From: Emiliania huxleyi CCMP1516
Lineage: Eukaryota > Haptophyta > Isochrysidales > Noelaerhabdaceae
DNA length: 64,000 bases
Reading direction: 5' to 3'
Assembly (NCBI RefSeq): GCF_000372725.1
Contig: NW_005198537.1
Location: forward strand, 291,572 to 355,571
Shown one piece after another: positions 1 through 10,060 of the stretch. The notes beneath the pieces are model-generated. The model was not told the origin of the DNA and ran no database searches. It was given only the letters and a program-made list of their open reading frames with translations. The translations under genes were made by a program, and so were the position numbers. The number at the start of each line of letters is the position of its first letter. Positions within the stretch are counted from its first letter, which is position 1.

Positions 1-649
1 GGCGGGGGTGGAAGGGGGGGAAGGCGCACGTGTTGTACGCCCAGAGCAGGGAGAGGACGAGCCAGGCGGGCGTCGCGCCGACGTAGACGGCAGGCACCTT
101 GCGGTACGGCTCGCACGACGACTCCTCCCTCGTGAGGGTCGCGTTGTACGCCGCGCCGCCCTCCGCCACCCACGCCGCTGGCGGCGCGTCGCCTCCGGCG
201 CTCACCGCGGCAGCGATCAGCGCAGAGGTGTTCGCGCTGACAAAGACAGCCGGGAGGAGCTCGCCGCACGAAGGCTCCGGCAGCGCGTGCTCCGGCGGAC
301 CGCAGTCCTTAGGCAGCATCCCCTCCTCACGAGGGTAGCGGTAGTCGCATGCCAAGAGCACACCGCTCGCGTTTGCGCTCGCCGCGCTGCAGATGGCGTC
401 GGCGACGTTGCAGGCGGAAGCTTCGCTGCAGGAGGCGGATGGCACCAGGAGGACAAGCCCCTCCAGGTTACGCCGCCCCTCGGGCTGCTCACTCCACTCA
501 CAAGCACACGAGGCTGCGACGGCGAGGCGGCCGCTCACAAAAAAGTCGTCGACATCGGGCGGATAAGGCGCGTCCAAAAAGGTGTCCTGGCCCGCGATGG
601 GTGGCGATATCTCGATGGCCACCGTCACGCAAAAGAGGAGCGACAGCAT
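1..649 (-). CDS. GOST/PTM1-like secretory-pathway membrane protein, 5' part only
   Basis: The minus strand is open from an ATG at 649 to the window edge. It begins with a signal peptide (MLSLLFCVTVAIE), followed by a lumenal domain of about 165 residues with several cysteines and NAS/NTS/NAT glycosylation sequons. It then enters a hydrophobic segment, YVGATPAWLVLSLLWAYNT. In the GOST family (GPR107/108, TMEM145, yeast PTM1) a signal peptide and lumenal domain precede a seven-TM core whose first helix has this V-P-x-Y / L-x-L-x-W character, so I infer that family. A plus-strand reading of the same bases has protein composition without any recognisable domain. The rest of the gene lies outside the window. 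A splice donor could lie near base 20. The signal peptide and first TM are seen; the family is inference. Confidence 0.55.
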   Translation of the reverse strand, partial: MLSLLFCVTVAIEISPPIAGQDTFLDAPYPPDVDDFFVSGRLAVAASCACEWSEQPEGRRNLEGLVLLVPSASCSEASACNVADAICSAASANASGVLLACDYRYPREEGMLPKDCGPPEHALPEPSCGELLPAVFVSANTSALIAAAVSAGGDAPPAAWVAEGGAAYNATLTREESSCEPYRKVPAVYVGATPAWLVLSLLWAYNTCAFPPFHPR

Positions 650-726
650 TGCTGTGAGGAGCCGCGAGCCGGCTTGTGATTCAAAAGAATTACTTGCGAC
701 GCGAGCCCATCTCTCCTGGACATGAC

Positions 727-742
727 TATTTATTTATTTATT
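727..742. promoter_or_regulatory. AT-rich TTTATTTATTTATT box
   Basis: A short AT-rich block sits about 80-90 bp upstream of the start codon of the minus-strand membrane-protein gene, in otherwise GC-rich DNA. Read on the minus strand it is AATAAATAAATA and could act as a TATA-like element. The same block occurs about 140 bp upstream of the minus-strand gene that starts at 52045. Promoter function is inference. Confidence 0.3.
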
Positions 743-782
743 GCGCGACTCGCGGCGCGCTCGTGGCGTTCAGGGCGGCTCG

Positions 783-783
783 C

Positions 784-842
<59 letters not shown>

Positions 843-860
843 CACACATGCATGCATGCA
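783..860. repeat. (CA)n microsatellite with CATG-rich tail
   Basis: A run of about 27 CA dinucleotides is followed by ATGCATGC-type repeats. The apparent open reading frames here (His-Thr runs, Cys-Val runs on the other strand) are products of the dinucleotide repeat. The stretch from 860 to 1200 holds no gene I can support. Confidence 0.9.
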
Positions 861-1207
861 CAGACACACAGCCCCTTCCCCTCCCCCCTCAAGACCTTCC
901 CAAGGGCGAGGACACGTGCAGGCCGCACCTCTAGTGAGAGGCCCGCATAGTATGTGGGAGACTCATGCCGCCGCCCCTGCCACCCCTGTGTCAGTGTGCC
1001 TGTGGTTGCGAGAGACTGCCAGTGCCTGAGAAGCTGGAGGCAGGTCGCTAGACTGAGATGAGACCGCCAGTGGAGTTGGGAGTCCACCGTGCACCGCGCT
1101 GCGAGCCTGTCGTGTCCCTTGTCAGGAGCAGGAGAGCCCACCTCTCCGCTCTCCCCCTGATCGTCCTTCCAAAATCCTGCTCGTGCAGGTGTGGACCCTG
1201 TCCTCCT

Positions 1208-1248
1208 CCCCTATCCCTCGTTTGGGTTGTCTGTTTTCTTTCTTTCTG
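1208..1248 (-). repeat. Copy of pyrimidine-tract mini-element
   Basis: This copy reads CCTATCCCTCGTTTGGG followed by TTGTCTGTTTTCTTTCTTTC. The same unit recurs at about 11924, 12746, 32724, 40950 and 57088. It is more diverged here and I see no flanking direct repeat. A second shared piece, TGTGACGACCAAAACGATCT at about 1469, is also found at about 32699. Confidence 0.6.
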
Positions 1249-1639
1249 CGCGACTTCGAAAGACGGTGAGGCCCGTACGAGGCCGGCATCGCACACGGCA
1301 GGGATGGCGGGACGGCTGTGGAGCGAAGTGGCCGTAGCCAGCCTCAAACACCCATGGGACAATAAGATGAGATTGCCAGATGAGAATGGGTGGGGGGAGG
1401 CACAGGAGGACAGGCTTGTGACAGGCAGGAGAGCGACATCCGACATTTGACGACGTCGGGGGTCACAATGTGACGACCAAAACGATCTTGGGGGAGCCAG
1501 GGTGAGACAACAGGTCGGGGTGCCACACGGTGCACACCACAGGCGTATTGTAGAGAGAGGGGGGAAAGAACCGGGGAATGACCAAAAGCTGCAGAAACGA
1601 GCTTTTAGTGGCTATAAGCATAGGCACTGAGACGATGGT

Positions 1640-2500
1640 GCGCGCGGAGCGCGCTGGTGCTACCTGGACATACGCGCGGAGCGCGCTAGCTGGACACCCG
1701 CGCGGAGCGCGCCGGCTAGATACCGCGGAGCAAGAGCAAATCAACACAACCGTTCGAATGCTGACGCCGCAAGTCGTTGCCGCCGAGTGCCAAAGTGCGC
1801 CTGGATTGCTCAGCAGCACAAGCATCCGCGGAGCCAGCGAGCGCCGAGCGACATTGCCTTGACTGAGCCGGACCGCGACATGTCGGCGGGTCAAACTTGT
1901 AAAATGGTGCCGATAGCCGAGGTAGCTCCGGCGGACGTGAGAGCACGGCCTGACGATCAAGCGCACGAGAGCGACGGAACGGAGGCGCAGATAACTGGCG
2001 GTGAACTCACTGCTGATACCTGCTGGATGGAGCTGCGTAAGATGCAGTAGCACTGCCGCAGAGCACGCGCGGAGCGCGCCGCTGGAAAGCACGCGCGGAG
2101 CGCGCCGCTGGGTAGGTGCGGAGCGCCGCCACTTGAGATTGGCCTGTGGGTGGGCCGAGTGGTTCCTGCATTTGAGTCAAACTCTAGAGAGAGAGATTTT
2201 TAGCAAGCCTGCCGACGCGCCACGCCGGCGCCCGTGTGCCTCGCCGCCGCGTCCGGTGACGGCATCGGTCGCTGCCACAGGTCGTCCCACAGGTCGTACC
2301 AACAGGTCGTCCCAAAGGGGACGCATCCAAACCGCCGCATTTCGCCCGCCGAAAAGTCTCCCACTCGCTCTGCCCCAATCTCGAACCAATCTCGAGTCGT
2401 CTCACTAGTTACATACATACTCTATAGAAATCGCATCTCGCCCTCCACAACCCTCAAAATTTTCTTCGGGGCGCGCTCCGCGCGCGGCGCTCCGCGCCTC
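1640..2500. repeat. Cluster of GCGCGCGGAGCGCGC palindromes
   Basis: About seven copies of the near-palindrome CGCGCGGAGCGCGC lie near 1645, 1675, 1698, 2067, 2094 and 2468, often followed by CGCTGG. One more copy lies near 15951. No coding sequence with family character is visible between 1060 and 2850; long minus-strand frames here are of low-complexity R/S/A composition. A motif AGAGAGAGATTTTTAGCAAG at about 2190 also occurs near 8203, 12307 and 28585. Confidence 0.7.
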
Positions 2501-2855
2501 ACTCCTGGAGCGTCATAGAGCTGTTTAGCTGGGTGGTGGCGGCGTGCCGACCTCATCAGACCGCTTTTCTTTCTTTCTTTCTTTGTGCGCGACGACGCAA
2601 CAAGAGAACACCCAAAAGTCAAGTCAGACTCACTGCAAAACTTCCCTGTGGGCATCCCGCGAGCTCGCAGAACGCGACGGCAGTCATTACCCCTTGCTTT
2701 TTACTTCGCTCGCAGTTATCGAGAAAAGAAAATCTCCTGCGTCGCTCCTGCCAGCTACCCGATCCATCGCGTGAGACCCGATCCACCGCTGCTGCTGCTG
2801 CCTGCTGCTGCTCGATCCCTCCGCCGTCGCGACCGTCGGACGTTGCCACACACGA

Positions 2856-3740
2856 ATGCTGGCCGCGGTGCTCGACCGACGCCAGGTCGTCGCGGCAGGC
2901 GGGCTGCTCGCCGCCTCGCCCTCCGGCCAGAGCGGCGCCAGCCTGCCTCCTCTGGCCACATTCGGCGTCCAGGTCTATGACGACGACGCTGCCGAGCGCT
3001 ACACCACGCAGGCGCTCGAGGCCGGCTACCGAAGCTTCTTCACCTCGCCAGAGGCCGGCAACCAGCGTGGCTTCGCCCGCGCCGTCCGTGCGAGTGGCGT
3101 GCCGCGACAGGCGCTGTATATCGCCGGCAGCGTCCTCTCGGACGACGCGGAGAGTGAGCGCGCCGCGCGCCAGCTGACAGCGACCGCTTGCGACGAGAGC
3201 CGCAGCGCCCTCTCCGACGGCGGCGTCGAGACGCTCGACCTGCTGCTGATCGAGCGCCCGGCCGGCAGCCGCGCCGCGGTCCGTGGCCAGTGGCGTGCGC
3301 TCGCCTCGCGCCGCGAGGAGGGCTGGGCGCGAGGGCTGGGCACGTGCAACTTTGGCGCCGCCCAGCTTGACTGGCTTCCCGAGCGCCCGCTCCTCAACCA
3401 GTCGCCCTTCTCGCTCGGCGTGCGCATGCCGCACGCCGCGGTGCTGCAGCAGCACCGGCTGCGCGGCGTGGCGCTGCAGGCGTGGGGGCCACTCGGCGGC
3501 CCGTTTGGCGCCTTCCCGGCGCAGATGTGGCAGGCGTGCGCCGAGGTTGGGGCCGCGCGCCGAGCGTCGCGAGAGCAAGTGGCGCTCCGCTGGATCACGC
3601 AGCAAGGCGTGGGATGCTGCGTGCACTCGCGATCGGCTGCGCACCTGCGCCAGACCCTCGCGGCCTGCAGCGGCAGCTTTGACCTGACCGAGCGGGAGCT
3701 GGTGCGGCTCGGCGAGCTGGCAGCCGAGCCGTTGGTGTGA
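2856..3740 (+). CDS. Aldo-keto-reductase-like protein with catalytic tetrad lost
   Basis: One uninterrupted frame of 294 residues. The AKR (beta/alpha)8 landmarks are present in order: the region normally holding FDTAxxYxNE reads FFTSPEAGNQ (about residue 70), LFITTK reads LYIAGSV (about 93), LIHWP reads LIERP (about 132), GVSNF reads GTCNF (about 160), and then NQSPF, LQAWGPLG and QVALRWITQQGV follow. Asp, Tyr, Lys and His of the classical tetrad align to Phe, Ala, Ser and Glu. Length is close to a normal AKR (about 310-330 aa). The fold is probably kept while redox chemistry is probably lost, so a binding or regulatory role is likely. The N-terminal 40 residues could be a weak targeting sequence. 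I see no introns. Fold assignment is family knowledge; loss of activity is inference from the alignment. Confidence 0.75.
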   Translation: MLAAVLDRRQVVAAGGLLAASPSGQSGASLPPLATFGVQVYDDDAAERYTTQALEAGYRSFFTSPEAGNQRGFARAVRASGVPRQALYIAGSVLSDDAESERAARQLTATACDESRSALSDGGVETLDLLLIERPAGSRAAVRGQWRALASRREEGWARGLGTCNFGAAQLDWLPERPLLNQSPFSLGVRMPHAAVLQQHRLRGVALQAWGPLGGPFGAFPAQMWQACAEVGAARRASREQVALRWITQQGVGCCVHSRSAAHLRQTLAACSGSFDLTERELVRLGELAAEPLV

Positions 3741-4299
3741 GCTCTCCCCGCCACGACCGCAGGCTGGCGGCTGCAGCTTCCGGCGAACAGGCGCTCGTGG
3801 ACTTGTCGGCGCTTCTCTGCCGCAGCTGCTGGCTGTGCGGGGGGCGCAGGTAGCGCAGTCGTGACTTCGACGCGCCTCAGAGGCAGGCGACACTCGCAGC
3901 GGCCCGGCTCGCCGGGAGAGGCTCGGTCTCGCTGCTCGTGGAGCCCCGCCCCGTTCGCCTACGGCCTCGGCGGGGCGGTCGGCAAGGTGCACCGCCGCCG
4001 CTCTGGCAGCTTGAGACGCCAAGGCGCACGGGGCGTCTCGGAAACCATCCACAGCTCCTGAGTTCCCGCGACGGATCACATGCTGATAAGGGCTGCCACT
4101 AGAAGGGCATGTATCGAAGGGCTCGCCCTGAGTCAGGTGAGAGTAAGTTCGAAGCAGCAGGGATGAGCTTAGAAGTGCACCAGGGGGGGTACCGTCTACC
4201 GAGCAGTGTGCGGCCGCTCTTGCATGCGCGGGGCTGCAGTACCAGTAGCGCGTTTGCGCGCCCCCGGGTAATGAAATCAACTTTTTGTACTTTTCATTT

Positions 4300-4440
4300 C
4301 ATCCTAGTAGACATAGTAGACATCCTAGTAGACATAGCCGTAGTATAGACATACCTAGACACATCCGTCTGTCCTTTCGTGTTTCCGAGGCAGTAGACAT
4401 CCTAGTAGACATAGTAGACATAGTAGTGGACATCGACGTC
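4300..4440. repeat. TAGTAGACA degenerate tandem repeat
   Basis: Nine-base units of TAGTAGACA and the variant CCTAGTAGACA are repeated irregularly, just beyond the 3' end of the protease gene. From 3741 to 4300 I see no gene. Confidence 0.8.
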
Positions 4441-4459
4441 AAAGGAGCAGATGCCGGCG

Positions 4460-7400
4460 CTAGTTGCACTCTGGGCAGCCCGCACAGTTGCGCTGCCATT
4501 TGCACTTCGTCGCCCACGAACTGCACAGACAGGGGCCGGGAGGCGGGTGGGGGTGAGGAATGCTTGCGCGTTTGGCCGGTGAGTGGGAGGTACACATGCG
4601 AGGTGAGTGGGTGCGTAGGAGAGTGTGTGGGAGACAGAGAAGGGCTGCACGCACTTTCCATTGTTCGCGCACCAAGGTTTGCAATTGGGCGGCGGCGGCG
4701 TCACAGCGTCGCACTCTGGGCAGCCCGCACAGTTGAGCTGCCATTTGCACTTCTTCTCCCACGAACTGCAGAGTGAGGGCCGGGAGGGGTGGAGGGTGAG
4801 GGGTGCTGTCCCTGCGCATTTGGCTGGCGTGCAGCCGTCGGTGAGGTGGAGGTACACAACAACATGTGCATGGTGATGCACATGCAACATGCACAGGTAT
4901 AGGTGCAAGTGCATGTGAGGTGCGTAGGAAGGAGAGTGGGGGTTAGAGGAGGGCTGCACGCACTTTGGATTGTTTGCGCACCAAGGCTTGCACGGGGATG
5001 GCGAGGCGGACGGAGGAGGCGGCGAAGGCGACGGAGGAGGCGGCACGGGTCTGGCGGACGGCGACGGCGAGGCCGACGGAGGAGGCGGCACGGGCCGGGC
5101 GGACGGCGACGGCGAGGCCGACGGAGGAGGCGGCACGGGTCTGGCGGACGGCGACGGCGAGGCCGACGGAGGAGGCGGCACGGGTCTGGCGGACGGCGAC
5201 GGCGAGGCCGACGGAGGAGGCGGCACGGGTCTGGCGGACGGCGACGGCGAGGCCGACGGAGGAGGCGGCACGGGCCGGGCGGACGGCGACGGCGAGGCCG
5301 ACGGAGGAGGCGGCACGGGTCTGGCGGACGGCGACGGCGAGGCCGACGGAGGAGGCGGCACGGGTCTGGCGGACGGCGACGGCGAGGCCGACGGAGGAGG
5401 AGGCACGGGTCTGGCGGACGGCGACGGCGAGGCCGACGGAGGAGGCGGCACGGGTCTGGCGGACGGCGACGGCGAGGCCGACGGAGGAGGAGGCACGGGT
5501 CTGGCGGACGGCGACGGTGCGGCAGATGAAGGCGGCGGAGGCACGGGCCCGGCAGATGGCGGCGGAACGGTGGAGTTGCCGGTGATGAGGTACACGTCGT
5601 AGGCCCCTGCAAGCGGTCATCAGGGCGGGTGAGTTGACGGGTTTCTTGGGGTAGGGGGTCTGATTGAGGGCAGGACTTGTGGCACCGCAGTTGTCGAGGG
5701 AATTGTCGGTGCCGCACACTCCACGGTCGCCCTCACAAACGTCGCCTGCATGGGGGCACAGCGGCGCCAGAGTGAGCGCGCTCGACGGGGGAGGGACGAG
5801 CAGGCGAGGAAGCGGGGGCGGGCGCCGTAGGTGAGCTCGCACGAATCGCAGTTCGGGAGGAAATTCATCCCGTTGGGAGGGCACTCGGACGGCGCAACCG
5901 CGATCAGCGTGCGATACTCCGGCACGCTGCACGAGGTTGTGCACGTGAGTGGTGGGCCCGGGCCGGGCGGCGGCGGCGAGGGGCTGGGCGGAGGCGGCGG
6001 AGGCGGCGACGCTGCTGGCGGCGACGGCGGAGGCGGCGACGCCGCGGGCGGCGACGGCGGTGAGCCCGGCGACGGCGGAGGCGACGGCGGACTGGGCGGG
6101 CCGGTGGTCAGGCACGAGGCGACGTCGGCCGCATCAAACTTGTTGTAGAGCAGCTTGTTGGCGGTGTCCGCCGGCAGAGGCTGGGTGACTACATCCTTGG
6201 TGGACATGCAGAGCATCGCGTCCGTCACCTCCTCGGGGGTGAGCGCCGGGTTGAGTGACCGAATCTGCGCCGCCACGCCAGCAGCGTGCGGCGTCGCCAT
6301 GGACGTGCCTGCGTCGTGGCCAAAGGGATGGACGGGGGCGGGAGGCTGGGGTCGGGGGCAAGGGTATAGCGCACCCGAGATTGTCCTGGTGGCGTCGTCG
6401 GAGCCGGACCAAGCCGCCTTGATATCGCGCCCCGGCGCAAAGATGTCCATGCAAGGCCCGTAGTTGGAGAAGGAGGAGCGACCATCGTCGATATCGGTCG
6501 AGCCGACGGTGATAGCCTCCAAGGTTGACGCGGGCGACTTCTGGCACGCGTCGCCGTTGTTGTTCCCTGCGGCGACAACCGTGAGGACTCCCGCCGCCAT
6601 CGCCGCCTGGATGACGGCGTCGTACCGGTTCGCCCCGCCCCCGCCGAGGGACATCGAGAGGACCGCCGGGAGGTCGCGACTCTGCGCGTCGGCGACCGCC
6701 CACTCGATGCCCGCCATCACGCCGGCGTAGGAGCCGGAGCCGCCGCACGAGAGCACCTGGACGGTGATGATGGTGGCGCCCCTTGCAACGCCGTAGGTGG
6801 TGCCGCCGGCGGTCGAGGCGCAGTGGGTGCCGTGGCCGTTGCAGCGGGAGGAGCTGGAGTCAATCACGCCCTGGTAGACGTAGCCGGACACGTCGTTGCC
6901 GCACGAGCTCTCGCTGCCCGTCGGGCAGCCAGCGGACCAGCCGGCCAAGGCGCGGCCGCCAAAGTCGACGTGGCCGATGCGGACGCCTGCCGCACGGCGG
7001 TACGAGGGGCGCGGTGCGAGGGGCGCGGTGCGAGGGGCGCGGTGCGAGGGGCGCGGTGCTAGGCGTGCCGGTGTCGAGGATGTAGACGAGGGAGCCAGAG
7101 CCGGTGACTCCGGAGTCGTCGTAGAAGCCGTCGGTCCCATCGCGGCTGTCGATGCGGTCGATGCCCCACGCTTGAGCTGGCACTGGCGCCCCCGCTGGCA
7201 GGTCGTCGAGCTGGATGATGCAGTTGGGCTCCAGCTCCACCTCGCTATCGAGGACAATGCTGTCGAGGATGGAGGTATTGACGGGAGCGATGGCAACCAT
7301 TCGGGCCATTGGCAGGCGCTGGACGACGTTGGCTCCATATAGGTCGAGTTTCTTGACGAGCTTGGCGACGCAGGCCGTGCCCGAATCCTGCGGGGGGCGG

Positions 7401-7618
7401 TCGATTGTGAGTTGCGGGATCGGTGTATTTGATGTTGCGGGAGCAGGCGGCGATACCTGAGTCGTGAATCGCGCCGACTCGTGAACGAGGAGGCCGGCGG
7501 CTCCGTTCTTCCCGCACGAATCGACTGCTGCTTGGAGGCGTCGCTTGCGCTCAATGCCGAGGCGCGTCGGCGCGGCCGTCGCGGCCGCGAGGAGGAGCAC
7601 GAGGGTGGTGGTGAACAT
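4460..7618 (-). CDS. Secreted subtilisin-like serine protease with proline-rich stalk and two cysteine modules
   Basis: Predicted protein of 839 aa from seven exons. Introns are 6987-7068 (GC-AG), 6309-6374, 5746-5825 (GC-AG), 5607-5685, 4766-4963 and 4521-4654; phases agree throughout. It has a signal peptide (MFTTTLVLLLAAATAAP), then an I9-like propeptide region, then a peptidase S8 domain with Asp in LVYILDTG, His in HGTHCAS, oxyanion Asn in AAGNNNGDA and Ser in ISGTSMATPHAAG (restored across an intron). Next come a Ser/Pro linker, a small Cys-rich segment (CTTSC to CGTDN), a long PSASPSPSARPVPPP-repeat stalk, and two C-terminal modules of the form CKPWC...W..KC.W...C.GC..C, each split by an intron at the same place. 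It is likely exported to the cell surface or matrix, where the modules may anchor it. The catalytic triad looks complete. Confidence 0.85.
4995..5525. repeat. 45-bp coding minisatellite in the protease stalk
   Basis: About eleven units of 45 bp encode PSASPSPSARPVPPP on the minus strand. Units differ mainly at one site (gcc/gtc-type changes giving CGGGCC or GGTCTG). The long plus-strand frames of G/D/A composition across this stretch are shadows. Confidence 0.9.
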
Positions 7619-7633
7619 CGCCAATGCCCAACT

Positions 7634-7736
7634 GGGAGCTCGCTTTAGGCGTTTTGCTGGCGGTGATGATATCACGTAACCGGGTATAGGGAAAAACAAT
7701 CGAAACACGCCAGCAAAACGCGTAAAGCGAGCTCCC
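7634..7736. repeat. Inverted repeat just upstream of the protease start codon
   Basis: A left arm (7634-7665, GGGAGCTCGCTTTAGGCG then TTTTGCTGGCG) matches the right arm (7705-7736) in inverted orientation with only one or two mismatches, around a spacer of about 40 bp. It begins about 16 bp upstream of the start codon. It could be a small foldback element or a 5' UTR hairpin. From 7740 to 8270 I see no gene, only AT-richer DNA with a GAGAGAGATTTTTAG motif. Confidence 0.7.
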
Positions 7737-8271
7737 CTGTGAGCATGAAAAAGCGAGCCCGCCTGGCCGATTTCGGTGCCTGTGGAATCCCTGTGTGGTG
7801 GCGTTCTGTGCCACTGTCGGGGGGGCTGCACCATCAGCAAACAAAGCCGACGTGTGTGTATCGCCCCCACCCACCCACCCATGAGCCATGTACCTTTTGC
7901 AGCTGTGTCATGAAGCAAGAAAGATAGACTTAGAAAGCATGAACCATCGAAAGGTCTGGTCTCCAAAAAGAATTTAAACAAAACAACTCTCTCTCACAGC
8001 AGACAGGCTCGACACAGGTGCGGACTGGCGCGTGCTAGCACTAAAAAGAACTCTCGGCGCCCGCCGCGCGCGCCCGCGCCCCGCCCCTTTTGCGCAGCAA
8101 CACCTTAAATTGAGAGATCAAAAATCTCTCTCCTTTAAATTCCATGGCCCCCTCAAAAAAATTCACACAAAAAATTCTCGGAGCGGAGGTGGGCCCCGAT
8201 TTTGAGAGAGATTTTTAGAAGCCAACAAGAAATGTGTCACACACAGTGATTTGGGCTCGGCAGCTTGTCGA

Positions 8272-8719
8272 CTACCAGCCGGAGCCGGAGTCGGAACCGT
8301 AGCCGAGATGGTCGGCGAGGGTGTCGAATATGTCATTCGCCTCGCTAGTAGAGCCGGTGCCGCATGAGTCTTGGTCGGAGGAGGAGTCGTCGGAGGAGCG
8401 GTCGGACCGCTCGCGCTTGTCGCGCCTGATGCGCTCTGCGAGGGGGCCGGGGTCGTAGTTGTCGTGCTCGAGCGTCGGGTAGGTAGCGCGCCTTGCGACC
8501 CTGTCGGCCGTGCTGCCGTCCCAGTAGAAGGTATACCAGTCGCCGCGAGGGTAGAACCAAGCGTTGACCAATCTGTACCGTCCGAGAGCGGCCGCCTGAG
8601 CGGCCTGAGCAGCCGCCTGAGCAGCCGCGCGGGCAGCCGCGGCAGCGGCAGCCTCTCGAGCCGCCGCCTCGCGCTTGCCTTCTTCCGATTTTAAAAAGGC
8701 GACGGACGCTTGCGTCCAA
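8272..8719 (-). CDS. Hypothetical acidic protein, alanine-helix plus Ser/Asp tail (5' end uncertain)
   Basis: The minus frame runs without a stop from inside a dispersed repeat at about 8745 down to TAG at 8272. It reads an Ala/Arg/Gln helix, then GRYRLVNAWFYPRGDWYTFYW, then an acidic Ser/Asp tail ending in GSDSGSGW. The aromatic WFYPRGDWYTFYWDG core and charged tail look like real protein rather than repeat noise, but I recognise no family. The upstream part, encoding EAFWTQASVAFLKSEEG, coincides with the dispersed repeat seen at about 37.65, 42.53 and 53.09 kb, so the true start or an upstream exon cannot be fixed. No Met precedes the Ala helix in a convincing place. Confidence 0.4.
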
Positions 8720-8781
8720 AACGCCTCCCCGGCGCAGAGGGGCCGGAGGGAGGCCGGTACTCTTGCGGCCAGTACAGGTGT

Positions 8782-9186
8782 ATTCTTTTTTTGCTTGGCC
8801 CGTACGTCATGATGAAATTCTGCAAAAACCTGGACGGCCCCTGCGGTGCCCCTACCTACCTACCTACCTACCTACCCTACTTATGGGAAACTAAAAAAGA
8901 AATCACTCGATGGGTGAAGGTGGGGTACCATACCAACTAAAGTGATGGTTGGTGGTACTCTCCTGCAACCACAGTCTTTCCTGTGACATGGCAGGCCACT
9001 CTCAAGCCCTCCCTACAAGCTACAAGCACCAGATCACCCATTTGGGGAGGGTTGACATCGTGATTTTCGCGGAAAATTTCCTTTTCTGCTGTGAAAATTC
9101 CAGCGTGAAGAGAGGGAAAAACCCGACGGGAGGGCCCAGACCTACCCTACCTACCCCGTCATGACGTACGGGCCAAGCAAAAGAAT
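8782..9186. mobile_element. TIR element (MITE-like), copy 1, about 405 bp
   Basis: Terminal inverted repeats are ATTCTTTTTTTGCTTGG then CCCGTACGTCATGA on the left and the complement at 9153-9186 on the right. The interior contains (CTAC)n, AACTAAAGTGATGGTTGGTG, a TGACATGGCAGGCCACT box and TTTCGCGGAAAATTTCC. It has no coding capacity. The interior is about 85-90 percent alike, in opposite orientation, to the element at 28026-28430, and partly alike to the split copy at 11.8-12.9 kb. From 9187 to 9367 nothing more is visible. Confidence 0.8.
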
Positions 9187-9367
9187 CAGTACTCGAGTAC
9201 TACTAGCATAATAGTATGCACATGGGTAAAGTGGGTTGAGGCGGGCTAGTACTGTAGGGTGGTCGGACTGTCTATTGGGATTGACCCCAGCTATCTCTGT
9301 GCCGGTGTGCCTAACAGCCAAGGGACGCCAAAACCACTAAAGGGCGACCCTTGCGCCTTGGTCATTC

Positions 9368-10060
9368 ATGAGCCTCGCTGTCGCCTCACTCACCGCCCTC
9401 GCTTCTGGGTGCTTCTCAAACAGCGCCCAATTCGAGCGGTGGAGCCACTTCAAGGACTACGGCCTTCCGGGCGTCAAGCACGACCCGCTCAACCAGGCTG
9501 CGATCGCAGACGGCTCCTGCCGCCTCGTTGAGCCTCCACTCGAGCTAGACGGCGACTCGTTTTGGACGCAGCGTGCACGCGTGAGCGCCGTGCTCGCCGC
9601 CCTCGCCGAAGCTCCGCCCACTGACAAGCCGTCTCATTTTGTGCGTGCCACTAATGCGCTACTCCGGAGGCCTTGCAGTACGCCATTTCCTGCACTCCCG
9701 GCAAACTTCACGCTCGGAGAGCGCAAGGCCGCACTCCAGAACTGGTACCACGCTCTGTGCGCGCCGGAGGCCGACTCTAGCTGGGCCGGCCAGTACGATC
9801 CCGCCGAGCAGCCGCAGCAGGCGGCGTTGACGGCTGGCTTCGCCTGCATCGTGGCGTGCGGCGCTAGCGGTGGCAAACTCGGCGGAAAGGCGATGAGCAG
9901 CCTCACTACGGGCGCGCAGGCGGCCCGCAAAGCGCTGTGCGCCGCGCTGCCCTGGGGCACCGTCGACTTCTCGACGGCGGCGACCGAAGCGGAGTTGGGC
10001 CGGATGGCGTCGCCTGTGCTGAGCAAGCCATGCGGTTGCGCACTCACGGGAGAGCTCTGA
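9368..10060 (+). CDS. Hypothetical protein, 230 aa
   Basis: A single open frame starts MSLAVASLTALASGCFSNS, which could be a weak signal or transit peptide, and ends ...LSKPCGCALTGEL. The composition is ordinary, with aromatic residues (FERWSHFKDYGLPG, NWYHALCAPEADSSW) and few repeats, supporting real coding. I recognise no domain. A possible poly(A) signal AATAAA lies about 170 bp downstream near 10231. The frame could be one exon of a longer gene. Confidence 0.5.
   Translation: MSLAVASLTALASGCFSNSAQFERWSHFKDYGLPGVKHDPLNQAAIADGSCRLVEPPLELDGDSFWTQRARVSAVLAALAEAPPTDKPSHFVRATNALLRRPCSTPFPALPANFTLGERKAALQNWYHALCAPEADSSWAGQYDPAEQPQQAALTAGFACIVACGASGGKLGGKAMSSLTTGAQAARKALCAALPWGTVDFSTAATEAELGRMASPVLSKPCGCALTGEL

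Noticed and set aside
8-679. Long plus-strand frame of 223 aa at the window start
   Set aside because: It is the shadow of a minus-strand frame that has a signal peptide, sequons and a TM helix; the plus frame is Arg/Gly-rich without domains.
1463-2092. 209-aa minus-strand frame across the palindrome cluster
   Set aside because: It runs through GCGCGCTCCGCGCGC repeats; Ser/Arg/Leu-rich with no recognisable segment.
2619-4280. 553-aa minus-strand frame
   Set aside because: Antisense to the AKR-like gene; composition reflects third-position GC and no motif is present.
4903-5602. Plus-strand frames rich in GGG/GDG or RRRRR
   Set aside because: Antisense products of the 45-bp minisatellite that encodes the protease stalk.
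6987-7068. Repeat insertion breaking the protease (GCGAGGGGCGCGGT units)
   Set aside because: It lies wholly within a GC-AG intron; splicing gives LDTGVRIGHVDF.
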